This document shows, in pieces, positions 1 through 6,603 of a DNA stretch of 13,208 bases. How positions within the stretch are numbered: position 1 is the stretch's first letter; every line of letters begins with the position of its first letter. The notes under the pieces are model-generated. The model was not told where the DNA came from. It saw nothing but the letters and a program-made list of their open reading frames with translations, and did no database searches. A program made the position numbers and the translations under genes. Origin of the DNA: JAXGQD01 sp964574395 (GTDB lineage: Bacteria > Bacillota > Clostridia > Saccharofermentanales > Fastidiosipilaceae); NCBI GenBank assembly GCA_964574395.1, contig CAZNNL010000052.1, positions 1 through 13,208 of the forward strand, read 5' to 3'.

Positions 1-1638
1 AAACAACAAATATTCACTACGCAACTCCCGCAGAATAGTCATCCCCGAACTCAAGAACGTTGTTAGGACGAGAAAACACGAAACAACGACTACAGCCAGA
101 CGTGCACGGTTTTTTATTCGAAGATAAATACTGCTGGCAAAACGCGCCACCAAACCACACACAAAAGCGAAACTGACGAATATAAGTTTATTATTGTCAT
201 AAGGATTAGGCTGAAACAAGACCACTTCTGCCAGTGCCCACAAAACAAGCGGGCCAGCTGCAATCCGGCGGTCGCGCTTACTAAGGCAGAGAAACGCAGG
301 AATGACGAGTATAAAGAGCCAACCCCAATTTTTGATGTAGAACCAAATAAAGTTATCGGTATCATTGGCCCAGTTGAAATGGAATCTGAGCATGGAGCTT
401 TCTGCAACTTGTTTGAAGGTGAATAAAATGAGTTGAGGCATAGCGAGCGTGAGGGCCAGTGCACCGTAAAGCAGCCAGTAGCGAAGTCTTTGCCAGGTGA
501 ACTTACGCTTTAAATCTATGACAAAGTAACATGCACTGATAACGCCTAAGGCAAGGAAGGAATGGGTATGCATGAGGGGGAGGCTTCCTGCGAGGATGCC
601 AAGTATTGCGAGTTTGCGGGGATCGTGTTTGGGTGTGTCGGTTTTGCCAAAAGTCCATTGCAAAAGCAAAAACAGACAAGGAAAAAGGATAGCCCAACCC
701 ATGAGTGTCGCACGTTGTGGGATGAGCATGTCCACTATGGGGTTGACCCAGCGCAGGCCTAGGGCAGGCAGATTGGTTGGGGTTTTGTAATAGCCGTCCA
801 GTAGGATTTGTAGATTGCTAAGTTCGGTGGTTCCGCCTAAAAGCGCTTGCAGCGTACTTGGTTTGGTCGCCGACAAATCTATAAAGTGCAGAAAGCCAAA
901 ACCACTCCCGAAGAAGAACAGAACGGTCGCTAAGATGCTCCGAGTTTTTCGTTTCAGCCATTGTTCAAAAAAGTAGTAGACGCCCGCGATGACGAGCGCA
1001 AAAGCATAAATAGCAGTAATTAGATACGCCTGCCTCAAATTGCTTCCCAAGAGCACAAGTGAGGCGGCCGAACTTTCGCAGAGGAAAGGGTAATTGATGC
1101 CTTGCCCGAGAAAAATGCTGTAGTCTGGGGGGAATTTACCCTGTGTCGCAATGCTGGAAATAAAGCCTAGGTGCATGGCCAAGTCGCCAAAAGTTGACTG
1201 CCCTCCCCAATAGCCGCCTTCTTTGCTTAGCAATATGTGTGTCGAGAAAAGATAGACACCTAGGATGAAAATGGCCACTAGTACCAGAATGGGTAGTAGC
1301 ATTATTAGCTTCGTTTTTATGTTTCCTTGGTTGAATCGTCTGAATGTTGTTTTGATAGACGTGTTTTGTTTTAGTGCGTCACCTTTTGCCATGCGCAACC
1401 TTAGGCGAAGCAACGTGATTACACCAATGAAGCTTGCACTAAAAAATGCAAGGACTTGCGCCTTTAAAGTGAAGCCTATAAACACGGCAAAAAGCGCGGG
1501 CAGGCAGGTGAACAAAACCAAGCCAAGTACTAAACCCAACCATATTCTGTGTTTGCTTTTTTGCGTTGGCAAAAATAACTGCGCCAACAAGACGCCAGAA
1601 AAAATAAAAACAGATAAAAACAGCAACGACAAAAGCAT
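1..1638 (-). CDS. Polytopic membrane protein, GT-C glycosyltransferase-like (partial, C-terminus off window)
   Basis: An open frame of 546 codons runs from ATG at 1638 to the left edge with no stop, so the C-terminus lies outside the window. An in-frame TGA (1645-1647) just upstream makes this the first possible ATG; the ribosome binding site is weak. The protein is very hydrophobic, with about ten or more membrane segments. An acidic/His loop motif FGDLAMHLGF follows a transmembrane helix at residues 150-159, where GT-C enzymes carry a catalytic acidic loop. Other landmarks are IPQRATLMGW (306-315), the His-rich MHTHSF (356-361) and PNPYDNNKL (477-485). These patterns recall large uncharacterised clostridial membrane proteins resembling lipid-linked-sugar glycosyltransferases. 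Expected role is transfer of a sugar from a polyprenyl carrier at the outer membrane face; acceptor and donor are unknown. Family placement is from memory of motifs and is inference. The gene diverges from the msrA-like/cysE operon. Confidence 0.8.
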   Translation of the reverse strand, partial: MLLSLLFLSVFIFSGVLLAQLFLPTQKSKHRIWLGLVLGLVLFTCLPALFAVFIGFTLKAQVLAFFSASFIGVITLLRLRLRMAKGDALKQNTSIKTTFRRFNQGNIKTKLIMLLPILVLVAIFILGVYLFSTHILLSKEGGYWGGQSTFGDLAMHLGFISSIATQGKFPPDYSIFLGQGINYPFLCESSAASLVLLGSNLRQAYLITAIYAFALVIAGVYYFFEQWLKRKTRSILATVLFFFGSGFGFLHFIDLSATKPSTLQALLGGTTELSNLQILLDGYYKTPTNLPALGLRWVNPIVDMLIPQRATLMGWAILFPCLFLLLQWTFGKTDTPKHDPRKLAILGILAGSLPLMHTHSFLALGVISACYFVIDLKRKFTWQRLRYWLLYGALALTLAMPQLILFTFKQVAESSMLRFHFNWANDTDNFIWFYIKNWGWLFILVIPAFLCLSKRDRRIAAGPLVLWALAEVVLFQPNPYDNNKLIFVSFAFVCGLVARFASSIYLRIKNRARLAVVVVSCFLVLTTFLSSGMTILRELRSEYLLF

Positions 1639-1690
1639 GGTAACTCACATTTCGGATTATTGTGGTAATTCGCATGTTCGGGTTTTCTTG

Positions 1691-1696
1691 ATTATA
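1691..1696 (-). promoter_or_regulatory. Possible -10 element for the membrane protein gene
   Basis: A perfect TATAAT is read on the minus strand 52 bases before the ATG at 1638. No convincing -35 hexamer lies 16-18 bases upstream, so this is a tentative call based on one element and its position. Confidence 0.35.
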
Positions 1697-1777
1697 TATG
1701 AAATGCGCTACGAAGGGACATTTTAGGCGCAAGATGGAAAGTGCGAGCGAAAAGCTGCTCCCCTTGGCGATGGGGCC

Positions 1778-2000
1778 TGGACAAAAAAGTCTTGTCCCGT
1801 AAGCAGGCTTTTACGGGAGTCGTGTTTTTTGTCCATTTACCCCAACCTGGATGCTGCTTCTGGACAAAAAAGCCTTGTCCCGTACGGGGGCTTTTACGGG
1901 AGTCATGTTTTTTGTCCATTTACCCCAGCTTGGGCGCTGCTCGTGGACAAAAAGCCTTGTCGCGTAAGTAGGCTTTTACGGGAGTCGTGTTTTTTGTCCA
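1778..2000. repeat. Three tandem 83-bp units with 58-bp nested palindromes (left cluster)
   Basis: Palindromes lie at 1778-1835, 1861-1918 and 1944-2000 (58, 58 and 57 bp), separated by related 25-bp spacers (1836-1860, 1919-1943). Each has outer arms TGGACAAAAAA and TTTTTTGTCCA and inner arms TCCCGTAA and TTTACGGGA, so either strand can fold into a hairpin followed by a T tract. Copy 2 has a changed inner arm (CCCGTACG) and copy 3 a mismatch (CGCGTAA). The cluster lies in the divergent region between the membrane protein gene and the msrA-like gene. The same family recurs at 12774-13079 in opposite orientation. It may be a REP/MITE-like mobile palindrome or a bidirectional terminator; the sequence does not decide. 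Short reading frames through it are by-products of the repeat. Apart from these units and the flanking promoter elements, 1639-2095 holds no gene. Confidence 0.85.
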
Positions 2001-2045
2001 CAGCCTCCCGAGCGCGTAAATTCTGACCAGGCACAAGGCAAGCTG

Positions 2046-2054
2046 TGATAAAAT
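2046..2054 (+). promoter_or_regulatory. Extended -10 promoter element for the msrA-like/cysE operon
   Basis: TGATAAAAT matches the extended -10 pattern TGnTATAAT with one change and lies 41 bases before the ATG at 2096. The best -35 candidate, CTGACC at 2023-2028, is about 20 bases upstream, longer than ideal, which is tolerable for an extended -10 promoter. It begins just after the third palindrome of the left repeat cluster. Confidence 0.45.
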
Positions 2055-2095
2055 GAATTAACTCGGCTTGAGCTGAAATCTAAGGAGGCTTTGCC

Positions 2096-2695
2096 ATGGC
2101 AGAAAACCTTTCAATACTACCTGCGAATCCAAATAATGATTTGTGTTATTTACCAGAACGCTTGCATAGCATAGTGCTTGCGGCCGGTAACTTTTGGAGT
2201 GCGCAAGCGTTTTTTACGCGTATTCGCGGAGTCGCCAGTTGCCAGGCAGGTTATGTGAATGGCCGTTTTCGCCAGGTAAGTTTTCAAGAGGTGGATAGAG
2301 GGGATACGGGCTTTGCTTTTGCCATACGTATTCAATATGATCCTGAAATCGTACATTTGGAGCAACTTTTGGATGTGTTTTTTACGGTCATTAATCCTGT
2401 GGCAAAAGGTCACCAAGGCTACGATTGGGGCTACCAATACCGCACCGGTATCTACTACACCGACGAAAATGATCTGGGTGCCATCCTCGCTGCTTTCGAA
2501 CGCTGCCGCGAGAAACATGTGGAGCGCATTACGGTTGAACTTGCCGAGCTGCAGAATTTTGTTGTAGCTGAAAAAGAGCAGCAAAACTACCTCGAAAAAA
2601 ATCCTGACACCTACCAAAGTTTAGATTTTTCTCTCCTCAATCCAGTGACTGGTCAATTGGATATCGAAGAAGTTCTTGAGGAGCCTTTGGTTTAG
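2096..2695 (+). CDS. MsrA-fold protein lacking the catalytic cysteine (putative pseudoenzyme)
   Basis: The 199-aa protein matches peptide methionine-S-sulfoxide reductase along its length: GNFWSAQAFF (31-40) for the GCFWG active-site region, AGYVNG (51-56), TGFAFA (71-76), YDPE (81-84), GYDWGYQYRTGIYYTD (108-123) and EKEQQNYLEKNP (159-170). The catalytic Cys of GCFWG is Asn32, and the Glu of the usual TGHAE motif is Phe75. The Asp and Tyr residues that also line the MsrA pocket appear retained (Tyr53, Asp110, Tyr115). The C-terminal recycling Cys of GYCHI is absent (TYQSL). Sulfoxide reduction by the known mechanism should be impossible; binding of methionine sulfoxide or another ligand is conceivable. 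The frame is intact, with a strong AAGGAGG site seven bases before the ATG, so it looks expressed rather than decaying. It is followed 61 bases later by cysE on the same strand. Fold assignment is firm; function is unknown. Confidence 0.85.
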   Translation: MAENLSILPANPNNDLCYLPERLHSIVLAAGNFWSAQAFFTRIRGVASCQAGYVNGRFRQVSFQEVDRGDTGFAFAIRIQYDPEIVHLEQLLDVFFTVINPVAKGHQGYDWGYQYRTGIYYTDENDLGAILAAFERCREKHVERITVELAELQNFVVAEKEQQNYLEKNPDTYQSLDFSLLNPVTGQLDIEEVLEEPLV

Positions 2696-2756
2696 TTTTA
2701 ATTGAAAACGTGCATTTAATAACCGCCACCGAAATGCTTACTAGAGAGGATGCATT

Positions 2757-3659
2757 ATGCAAGAAAATAACCTGTCATCGACTGTTGATAAGCTCTTATC
2801 CAGCTACATCGAATCGCCTCATCTACGTGGGGACTACGATGCTTTTCTGCCCAACCACGACAATATTGTCGCACTGATTGCGACCTGCCGTACCTTGATG
2901 TTTCCTGGCTATTTTGCGGCGCAAAGCCTTGAAACGGAAGTTGGCTCGTATCAAATTGGTGGGCTTTTGTTGCAACTTGAGGAGGGCTTGGAGGTAGAGA
3001 TTTTGCATACGCTTTGCCATGTGCGACGCCTTGACTCGGGAGAGGCGGCCTGTGAAGATTGCCAAAACGAACAAGAACGCGCGAAACTTTTGGCTCGCGC
3101 TTTTGTCAAACAACTTCCTAGTATTCGTGCTTTGGTGAGCACAGATGTCGAAGCCGCTTTCGAAGGTGACCCGGCAGCGCAAAGTTACAGTGAAGTGATC
3201 CTCTCCTACCCTGGTGTTTTTGCCGTTTTTATCCACCGCCTTGCCCATGTTTTATATGAACTCGAAGTCCCCATGATTCCGCGCGTTATGAGCGAACACG
3301 CTCACAGCACAACCGGCATAGATATTCATCCCGGAGCTACTATTGGCCCTTACTTCTTTGTCGACCACGGAACAGGGGTGGTTATCGGCGAAACGACGGT
3401 CATCGGTGCGCGCGTCAAGCTCTACCAAGGCGTCACTTTGGGTGCTTTGTCTACACGTGGAGGTCAACGTCTACGCGGTGTTAGGCGCCACCCAACCCTG
3501 GGCGATAATGTCACGGTCTATGGTGGTGCAACCATTCTTGGCGGCGAAACAGTCATCGGAAACGGCGTCACCATCGGCGGTAACGTGTTTATCTCGCAGA
3601 GCGTGGACCCTTCCCTGAAAGTTGTGATGAAATCTCAGGAATTAGAATTTCGAAATTAG
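2757..3659 (+). CDS. cysE: Serine O-acetyltransferase (EpsC/CysE type)
   Basis: This cytoplasmic enzyme transfers acetyl from acetyl-CoA to L-serine, the first step of cysteine synthesis. At 300 aa it fits the longer EpsC-like branch. An N-terminal helical region (1-175) precedes a left-handed beta-helix of hexapeptide repeats (about 178-285). Signature segments are STTGIDIHPGATIG (184-197), VDHGTGVVIGET (202-213) and YQGVTLGALS (223-232). Asp189 and His204 correspond to the catalytic Asp-His pair of E. coli CysE (Asp143 and His158). GAGAGG precedes the ATG. The N-terminal half carries several cysteines (Cys44, Cys87, Cys99, Cys102), the last two as CEDC, which might bind metal or respond to redox state; this is inference. 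It is probably co-transcribed with the MsrA-like gene and ends 22 bases from the convergent dgt stop. Confidence 0.93.
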   Translation: MQENNLSSTVDKLLSSYIESPHLRGDYDAFLPNHDNIVALIATCRTLMFPGYFAAQSLETEVGSYQIGGLLLQLEEGLEVEILHTLCHVRRLDSGEAACEDCQNEQERAKLLARAFVKQLPSIRALVSTDVEAAFEGDPAAQSYSEVILSYPGVFAVFIHRLAHVLYELEVPMIPRVMSEHAHSTTGIDIHPGATIGPYFFVDHGTGVVIGETTVIGARVKLYQGVTLGALSTRGGQRLRGVRRHPTLGDNVTVYGGATILGGETVIGNGVTIGGNVFISQSVDPSLKVVMKSQELEFRN

Positions 3660-3681
3660 ATGCAAGACAAGGTCGCTCCTT

Positions 3682-5133
3682 TTAAATTCCTAGCATCAGC
3701 TGTTGGTACATTTTTTTGGCAAAATGATCCGTCATACCACAAACATAGTCTGTAACCAGTAACAGACGCAGGTAAAGGCGCGTGGGTTCGTCTTGGTTTT
3801 CGGCGTAGCGATGGTAGCAGGCGCGGTAATTGTCAGAGATGATAGACATGAGGCGGGGTTCGAGGGAGGACTGGGTTTTGCCAGTATCCCAATCAATGCA
3901 CGCAGGAATAAATTTGTCCAAAAGCCCACCAATAATAGTGTTGGCGGCGACTTCCATCTGCACAATCTGCTTCGACGAGAAGACGTAATCGTAAGCGATA
4001 TCGCCCAGGACATCGAGAATCAGGCCGCTTATGCGGGCATGGGCGAGGCTGGTGGTAAATTGTCCACACATGATTTTTTCATAGTTTTCGGCAAAAGACT
4101 GCGCACAATCATTCTGAAGAATGCTGCGCTGGCGTACGAGCCAGTTCTGCAAAGCGTACTGCTCTGGCTTATGAAGCTTTCGTATCTTAGCTTCTAAAAA
4201 CAATTCTTCCAAAACTGAAACCTGGGCTTGATACAGTTGGTACAGGGTATCGCTTGCATCTTTAACCCGCTGATTTTCAAGAAGCGCATCGATTAGTTGG
4301 CCAAAACTGAAACGTCCCTTCGCATACGCATCTTCAATATCCGCCGTTCGATAACAAATGTCGTCAGCTGCTTCAAGAACTAAAGCCAAAGGATGCATGC
4401 GGCCATAGGTGCCCGTCGCTTCTTGAATAGCATTAAATAGATCCGACTCTGCTTCAAAGTAGCCCATCTTCTCTTCACGCGCGCTGCCGTTTTCGATGTC
4501 TATCTCTGTAGACGACAGAGGATATTTGATGCTCGTTCCAAGTGTGGCAAAACTCAAATTCATCCCCTTGTCATCAACCAAAAAGTGTAGCTTACTGAGG
4601 AGCCTCAACGCTTGCGCGTTCCCTTCAAAATGCAAAAAATCTAACTGCCGCTGCGGATTGAGCAATTCGGTTAACGGCGTTTTATCAAACTCTAGGCTAT
4701 CCAAATGGCGGAAAAACCAGTCGCGAATGGTGGTTTCGCCGTAGTGACCAAAGGGCGGATTTCCAATGTCGTGAATCAGACCTGCAGCTAGCAAAACGTC
4801 GCAGATAGACTGCACATGTTGCGCACTTAATTCTGGGGCCAAACTACGGAAGTAAAGTTCTTGGGCGATGCTTTTGCCAAGCGCTTTAGCCAAAGAGGAA
4901 ACCTCTAATGAATGTGTCAAACGTGTGCGCACAAAGTCGGACTGATCAAGCGGAAAAACCTGCGTTTTATCCTGCAGCCGCCTGAAGGATGCAGAACTGA
5001 TGATGCGCTGGTAGTCCTTTTCAAAAGAGCTTTCAACCTCCTCCGGGAGTACGTTGTTGCGCGCCCTAAAACGCACGGGAGTTAGGAGCTCGTCCCAAGA
5101 CATGGGGGTGGTGGGTTTTGTTGATTTCGTCAT
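3682..5133 (-). CDS. dgt: Deoxyguanosinetriphosphate triphosphohydrolase (HD-domain dGTPase)
   Basis: The 483-aa HD-superfamily enzyme is predicted to hydrolyse dGTP to deoxyguanosine and triphosphate, affecting dNTP pools. Metal-binding HD residues are visible: His74 in RLTHSLEV, His121-Asp122 in HDIGNPPFGH and Asp257 in LEAADDICY. SFRRLQDKTQVFPL (49-62) is the usual N-terminal dGTPase signature. Length and motifs fit the long E. coli-like Dgt class (about 500 aa). The start at 5133 is chosen because GAGGAGGGG lies about seven bases upstream; an ATG at 5190 would add 19 residues but lacks a comparable site. The gene is convergent with cysE, and no clear intrinsic terminator lies in the 22-bp gap. 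Confidence 0.93.
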   Translation of the reverse strand: MTKSTKPTTPMSWDELLTPVRFRARNNVLPEEVESSFEKDYQRIISSASFRRLQDKTQVFPLDQSDFVRTRLTHSLEVSSLAKALGKSIAQELYFRSLAPELSAQHVQSICDVLLAAGLIHDIGNPPFGHYGETTIRDWFFRHLDSLEFDKTPLTELLNPQRQLDFLHFEGNAQALRLLSKLHFLVDDKGMNLSFATLGTSIKYPLSSTEIDIENGSAREEKMGYFEAESDLFNAIQEATGTYGRMHPLALVLEAADDICYRTADIEDAYAKGRFSFGQLIDALLENQRVKDASDTLYQLYQAQVSVLEELFLEAKIRKLHKPEQYALQNWLVRQRSILQNDCAQSFAENYEKIMCGQFTTSLAHARISGLILDVLGDIAYDYVFSSKQIVQMEVAANTIIGGLLDKFIPACIDWDTGKTQSSLEPRLMSIISDNYRACYHRYAENQDEPTRLYLRLLLVTDYVCGMTDHFAKKMYQQLMLGI

Positions 5134-5193
5134 AGTGCCCCTCCTCGAAGAAGTTACTACCATGATAGTACGTGGGTGCGAAAATAACAAAAT

Positions 5194-5209
5194 CGACGGT
5201 TAACTGTCG
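5194..5209. promoter_or_regulatory. 16-bp near-perfect palindrome upstream of dgt
   Basis: CGACGGTTAACTGTCG is palindromic except for one symmetric pair of positions and lies 61 bases upstream of the dgt start. It could be an operator, but its left part with flanking A residues also matches the start of the 50-bp repeats at 5232 and 5303 (AAAA-N-CGACGGT), so it may instead be a diverged repeat fragment. A TACTAT lying between it and dgt on the minus strand could be the -10, without a clear -35. Confidence 0.35.
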
Positions 5210-5229
5210 CAAAAATTAGGTTGTCTGGT

Positions 5230-5352
5230 AGCAAAAACGACGGTCCATCAAACTTTGTTTTGATACAGCGGATTTTTTGCTGCGAAAGGTGGTTGTTTGT
5301 CACAAAAACGACGGTCCATCAAACTTTGTTTTGATACAGCGGATTTTTTGCT
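5230..5352. repeat. Tandem pair of identical 50-bp hairpin-forming repeats (71-bp period)
   Basis: Bases 5232-5281 and 5303-5352 are identical over 50 positions and offset by 71. Each can fold: outer arms CAAAAA with TTTTTTG, inner arms ATCAAA with TTTGAT. The intervening bases partly match those before the first copy (GGTTGT followed by TG), so the real tandem unit is about 71 bp. The design of A-tract/T-tract outer arms around a second stem parallels the 58-bp palindromes elsewhere in the window, but the sequence differs. It lies between ribU and dgt, both on the minus strand. Together with the palindrome at 5194-5209 and the ribU terminator, this accounts for the 5134-5434 stretch; no gene is seen there. 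Confidence 0.8.
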
Positions 5353-5379
5353 ACGGCAGTTTGGACGAAAATTTGGATG

Positions 5380-5410
5380 AAAAAGGTGTAGCAATCAAAT
5401 TGTCACACCT
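5380..5410 (-). terminator. Intrinsic terminator of ribU
   Basis: On the minus strand the stem AGGTGT/ACACCT encloses a second short stem CAAT/ATTG and is followed by a run of T. It begins about 25 bases after the ribU stop, the expected position for a Rho-independent terminator of this single-gene unit. Confidence 0.7.
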
Positions 5411-5434
5411 CATCTTCAAACGTAATTTTCTTGA

Positions 5435-6016
5435 TTAGACTTTTACGCTTTGTTTTTGTCCATTTTGATTGGCAAAACGATTCAAAACCGGTTTAATAGC
5501 CATCACGACAGCAAAAGTAATCACCGAATTAAGGCCCGACTTAATCAAGTTGAATGGAATTGTCACGGGGAGAAGTCCAGCTCTGACGATATCCATGGGT
5601 ACGCCATACCAATAAACCGTAATAATCAAATTCAAAGGTACCATAACGGCAGTCATAGCTAATGAACCGGCAACCAAGCCAATGATCATGCTAGTCGTAG
5701 TTTTGTATTTTCGGTAGATAAGTGAAGAAACCATAACCAAGGTACCGGATGCTATGAAGTGCATTACGAAACCTGGCATGCCCCCTTCGCCAAAGAGCAG
5801 TGATTGAATAGCGCATCCGATAAATAGAACTAACGCACCACCCACAGGTCCAAGTGTCATACCGGCAATAATCATGGGAATATCCATGAGGTCATATTTG
5901 AGGTAGGGCGCAGCGGGGAAAATCGTCAATCCTGGTATAAAGAGCAGTAATGCGATTGATAGTGCGGACAGAACGCCGACGGCCGTGATGAATGAGGTTT
6001 TTTGCTTGTTTAACAT
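5435..6016 (-). CDS. ribU: Riboflavin ECF transporter S component RibU
   Basis: The 193-aa integral membrane protein has about six hydrophobic helices. It is the substrate-binding S subunit of an energy-coupling-factor transporter and takes up riboflavin or FMN with a shared EcfA/EcfA'/EcfT module that is not in the window. FPAAPYLKYDLMDIP (33-47) and PFNLIKSGLNSV (154-165) are characteristic RibU segments. Length is normal for the family (about 190-200 aa). The start at 6016 follows AAAGGA at about seven bases; a TTG at 6058 in frame lies against the terminator hairpin and is rejected. The gene is a single-gene transcription unit with its own promoter, FMN riboswitch and terminators, so expression should fall when FMN is abundant. 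Confidence 0.93.
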   Translation of the reverse strand: MLNKQKTSFITAVGVLSALSIALLLFIPGLTIFPAAPYLKYDLMDIPMIIAGMTLGPVGGALVLFIGCAIQSLLFGEGGMPGFVMHFIASGTLVMVSSLIYRKYKTTTSMIIGLVAGSLAMTAVMVPLNLIITVYWYGVPMDIVRAGLLPVTIPFNLIKSGLNSVITFAVVMAIKPVLNRFANQNGQKQSVKV

Positions 6017-6055
6017 AAGACAAGTCCTTTCTTTTTGAGCTGTCTTTTGCCGAAA

Positions 6056-6087
6056 CAAAAATCCCGTACACTAATAAATGTACGGGA
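6056..6087 (-). terminator. Riboswitch-controlled intrinsic terminator upstream of ribU
   Basis: On the minus strand a 9-bp perfect stem, TCCCGTACA with TGTACGGGA, around an 8-base loop is followed by five T residues. It lies between the FMN aptamer and the ribU start, so it is the expression platform. FMN binding would favour this hairpin and stop transcription before ribU. Confidence 0.85.
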
Positions 6088-6108
6088 CGTTATCACAACA
6101 TGTGTGCA

Positions 6109-6227
6109 TCTTCTTTCATCCGGACTATACCGTCGGCTCCGGGATCACACCGGATCAGCTTTGCTCGCGGGCTCGTAGACTTTCGTCTCATTACCGCCGG
6201 TGGGGAATTCAACCCCGCCCCGAAGAC
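6109..6227 (-). promoter_or_regulatory. FMN riboswitch (RFN element)
   Basis: The minus strand carries the conserved RFN pieces in order: TCTTCGGGGCGGGGT at the 5' side, AATTCCCCACCGGCGGTAAT, a variable stem, AGCCCGCGAGC, GATCCGGTGTGATCCCGGAGC, and CCGACGGTATAGTCCGGATG followed by GAAAGAAGA closing the base stem. All the junction-core segments are present. It binds flavin mononucleotide and represses by transcription termination through the hairpin at 6056-6087. Confidence 0.95.
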
Positions 6228-6248
6228 AGCTATTTAATTGATGTGCTA

Positions 6249-6277
6249 AGCATAGCATGGTCTGTGACGCGGTGCAA
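6249..6277 (-). promoter_or_regulatory. Sigma-A promoter of the riboswitch-ribU unit
   Basis: On the minus strand, TTGCAC (6272-6277) and TATGCT (6249-6254) are separated by exactly 17 bases. Transcription would begin near 6242, about 15 bases before the aptamer starts, which fits a leader beginning with the RFN element. Confidence 0.65.
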
Positions 6278-6345
6278 CTAGTAGGTAGACAATACAGCTT
6301 GCATCTAGAATTGCGCTGATGTGAGAAGTTTGCCATGGGTGGACC

Positions 6346-6526
6346 TGTGTCAACTTTTGCGTTTGTGAGGAAAGTGTGCCAACTTTTGCGTTTGTGCGCA
6401 TGTCTGTGCCAACATTTTCGTTTATGGGAGGGATTTCCCTGAACACAAACGTGATTATTGGCACAAATTGAACTAATAGACCGTTGTGGCAAGGTTTAAA
6501 CTCGCACAAACGTAAAACTTGTCACG
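6346..6526. repeat. Five copies of a 22-bp motif, three direct and two inverted (possible IS-end remnant)
   Basis: Copies begin with TGTGYCAAC and end with CGTTTRTG. They lie at 6346-6367, 6375-6396 and 6405-6426 in plus orientation and at 6444-6465 and 6505-6526 in minus orientation. Spacing is 29, 30, about 39 and 61 bases. Copies 1 and 2 differ at a single base. The 3+2 facing arrangement resembles the multiple terminal repeats of IS21-type elements (ends begin TGT) brought together by loss of the transposase genes, giving a MITE-like remnant of about 180 bp. Iteron-like regulator sites are an alternative. No clear target duplication is visible. Nothing else is seen in 6278-6603. Confidence 0.75.
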
Positions 6527-6603
6527 GAGCCAAAGCCCAGCACACACAATTCTAAGACAACGGCTCCCTGCTGCTAACTACACTATGTAATAATCAGCAC
6601 AAG

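Noticed and set aside
1265..1726. Plus-strand open frame of 153 codons
   Set aside because: It lies antisense to the membrane protein gene, whose hydrophobic pattern and family motifs are coherent; this translation is not protein-like and lacks a good ribosome binding site.
1778..2000. CRISPR-like layout: regular palindromic repeats with 25-bp spacers
   Set aside because: The spacers resemble each other (about 19 of 25 identical), the repeats are 58 bp with nested stems, and no cas genes are present. This is a tandem repeat, not a CRISPR array.
1741..2026. Two overlapping plus-strand short frames across the left repeat cluster
   Set aside because: Their translations are just the repeated DNA read through and have no ribosome binding site.
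3660..3681. Shared terminator between convergent cysE and dgt
   Set aside because: Only a 4-bp stem (AAGG with CCTT) can be drawn in the region; too weak to call.
3793..4197. Plus-strand frame of 134 codons
   Set aside because: Antisense to dgt, which has clear HD motifs; no upstream signals.
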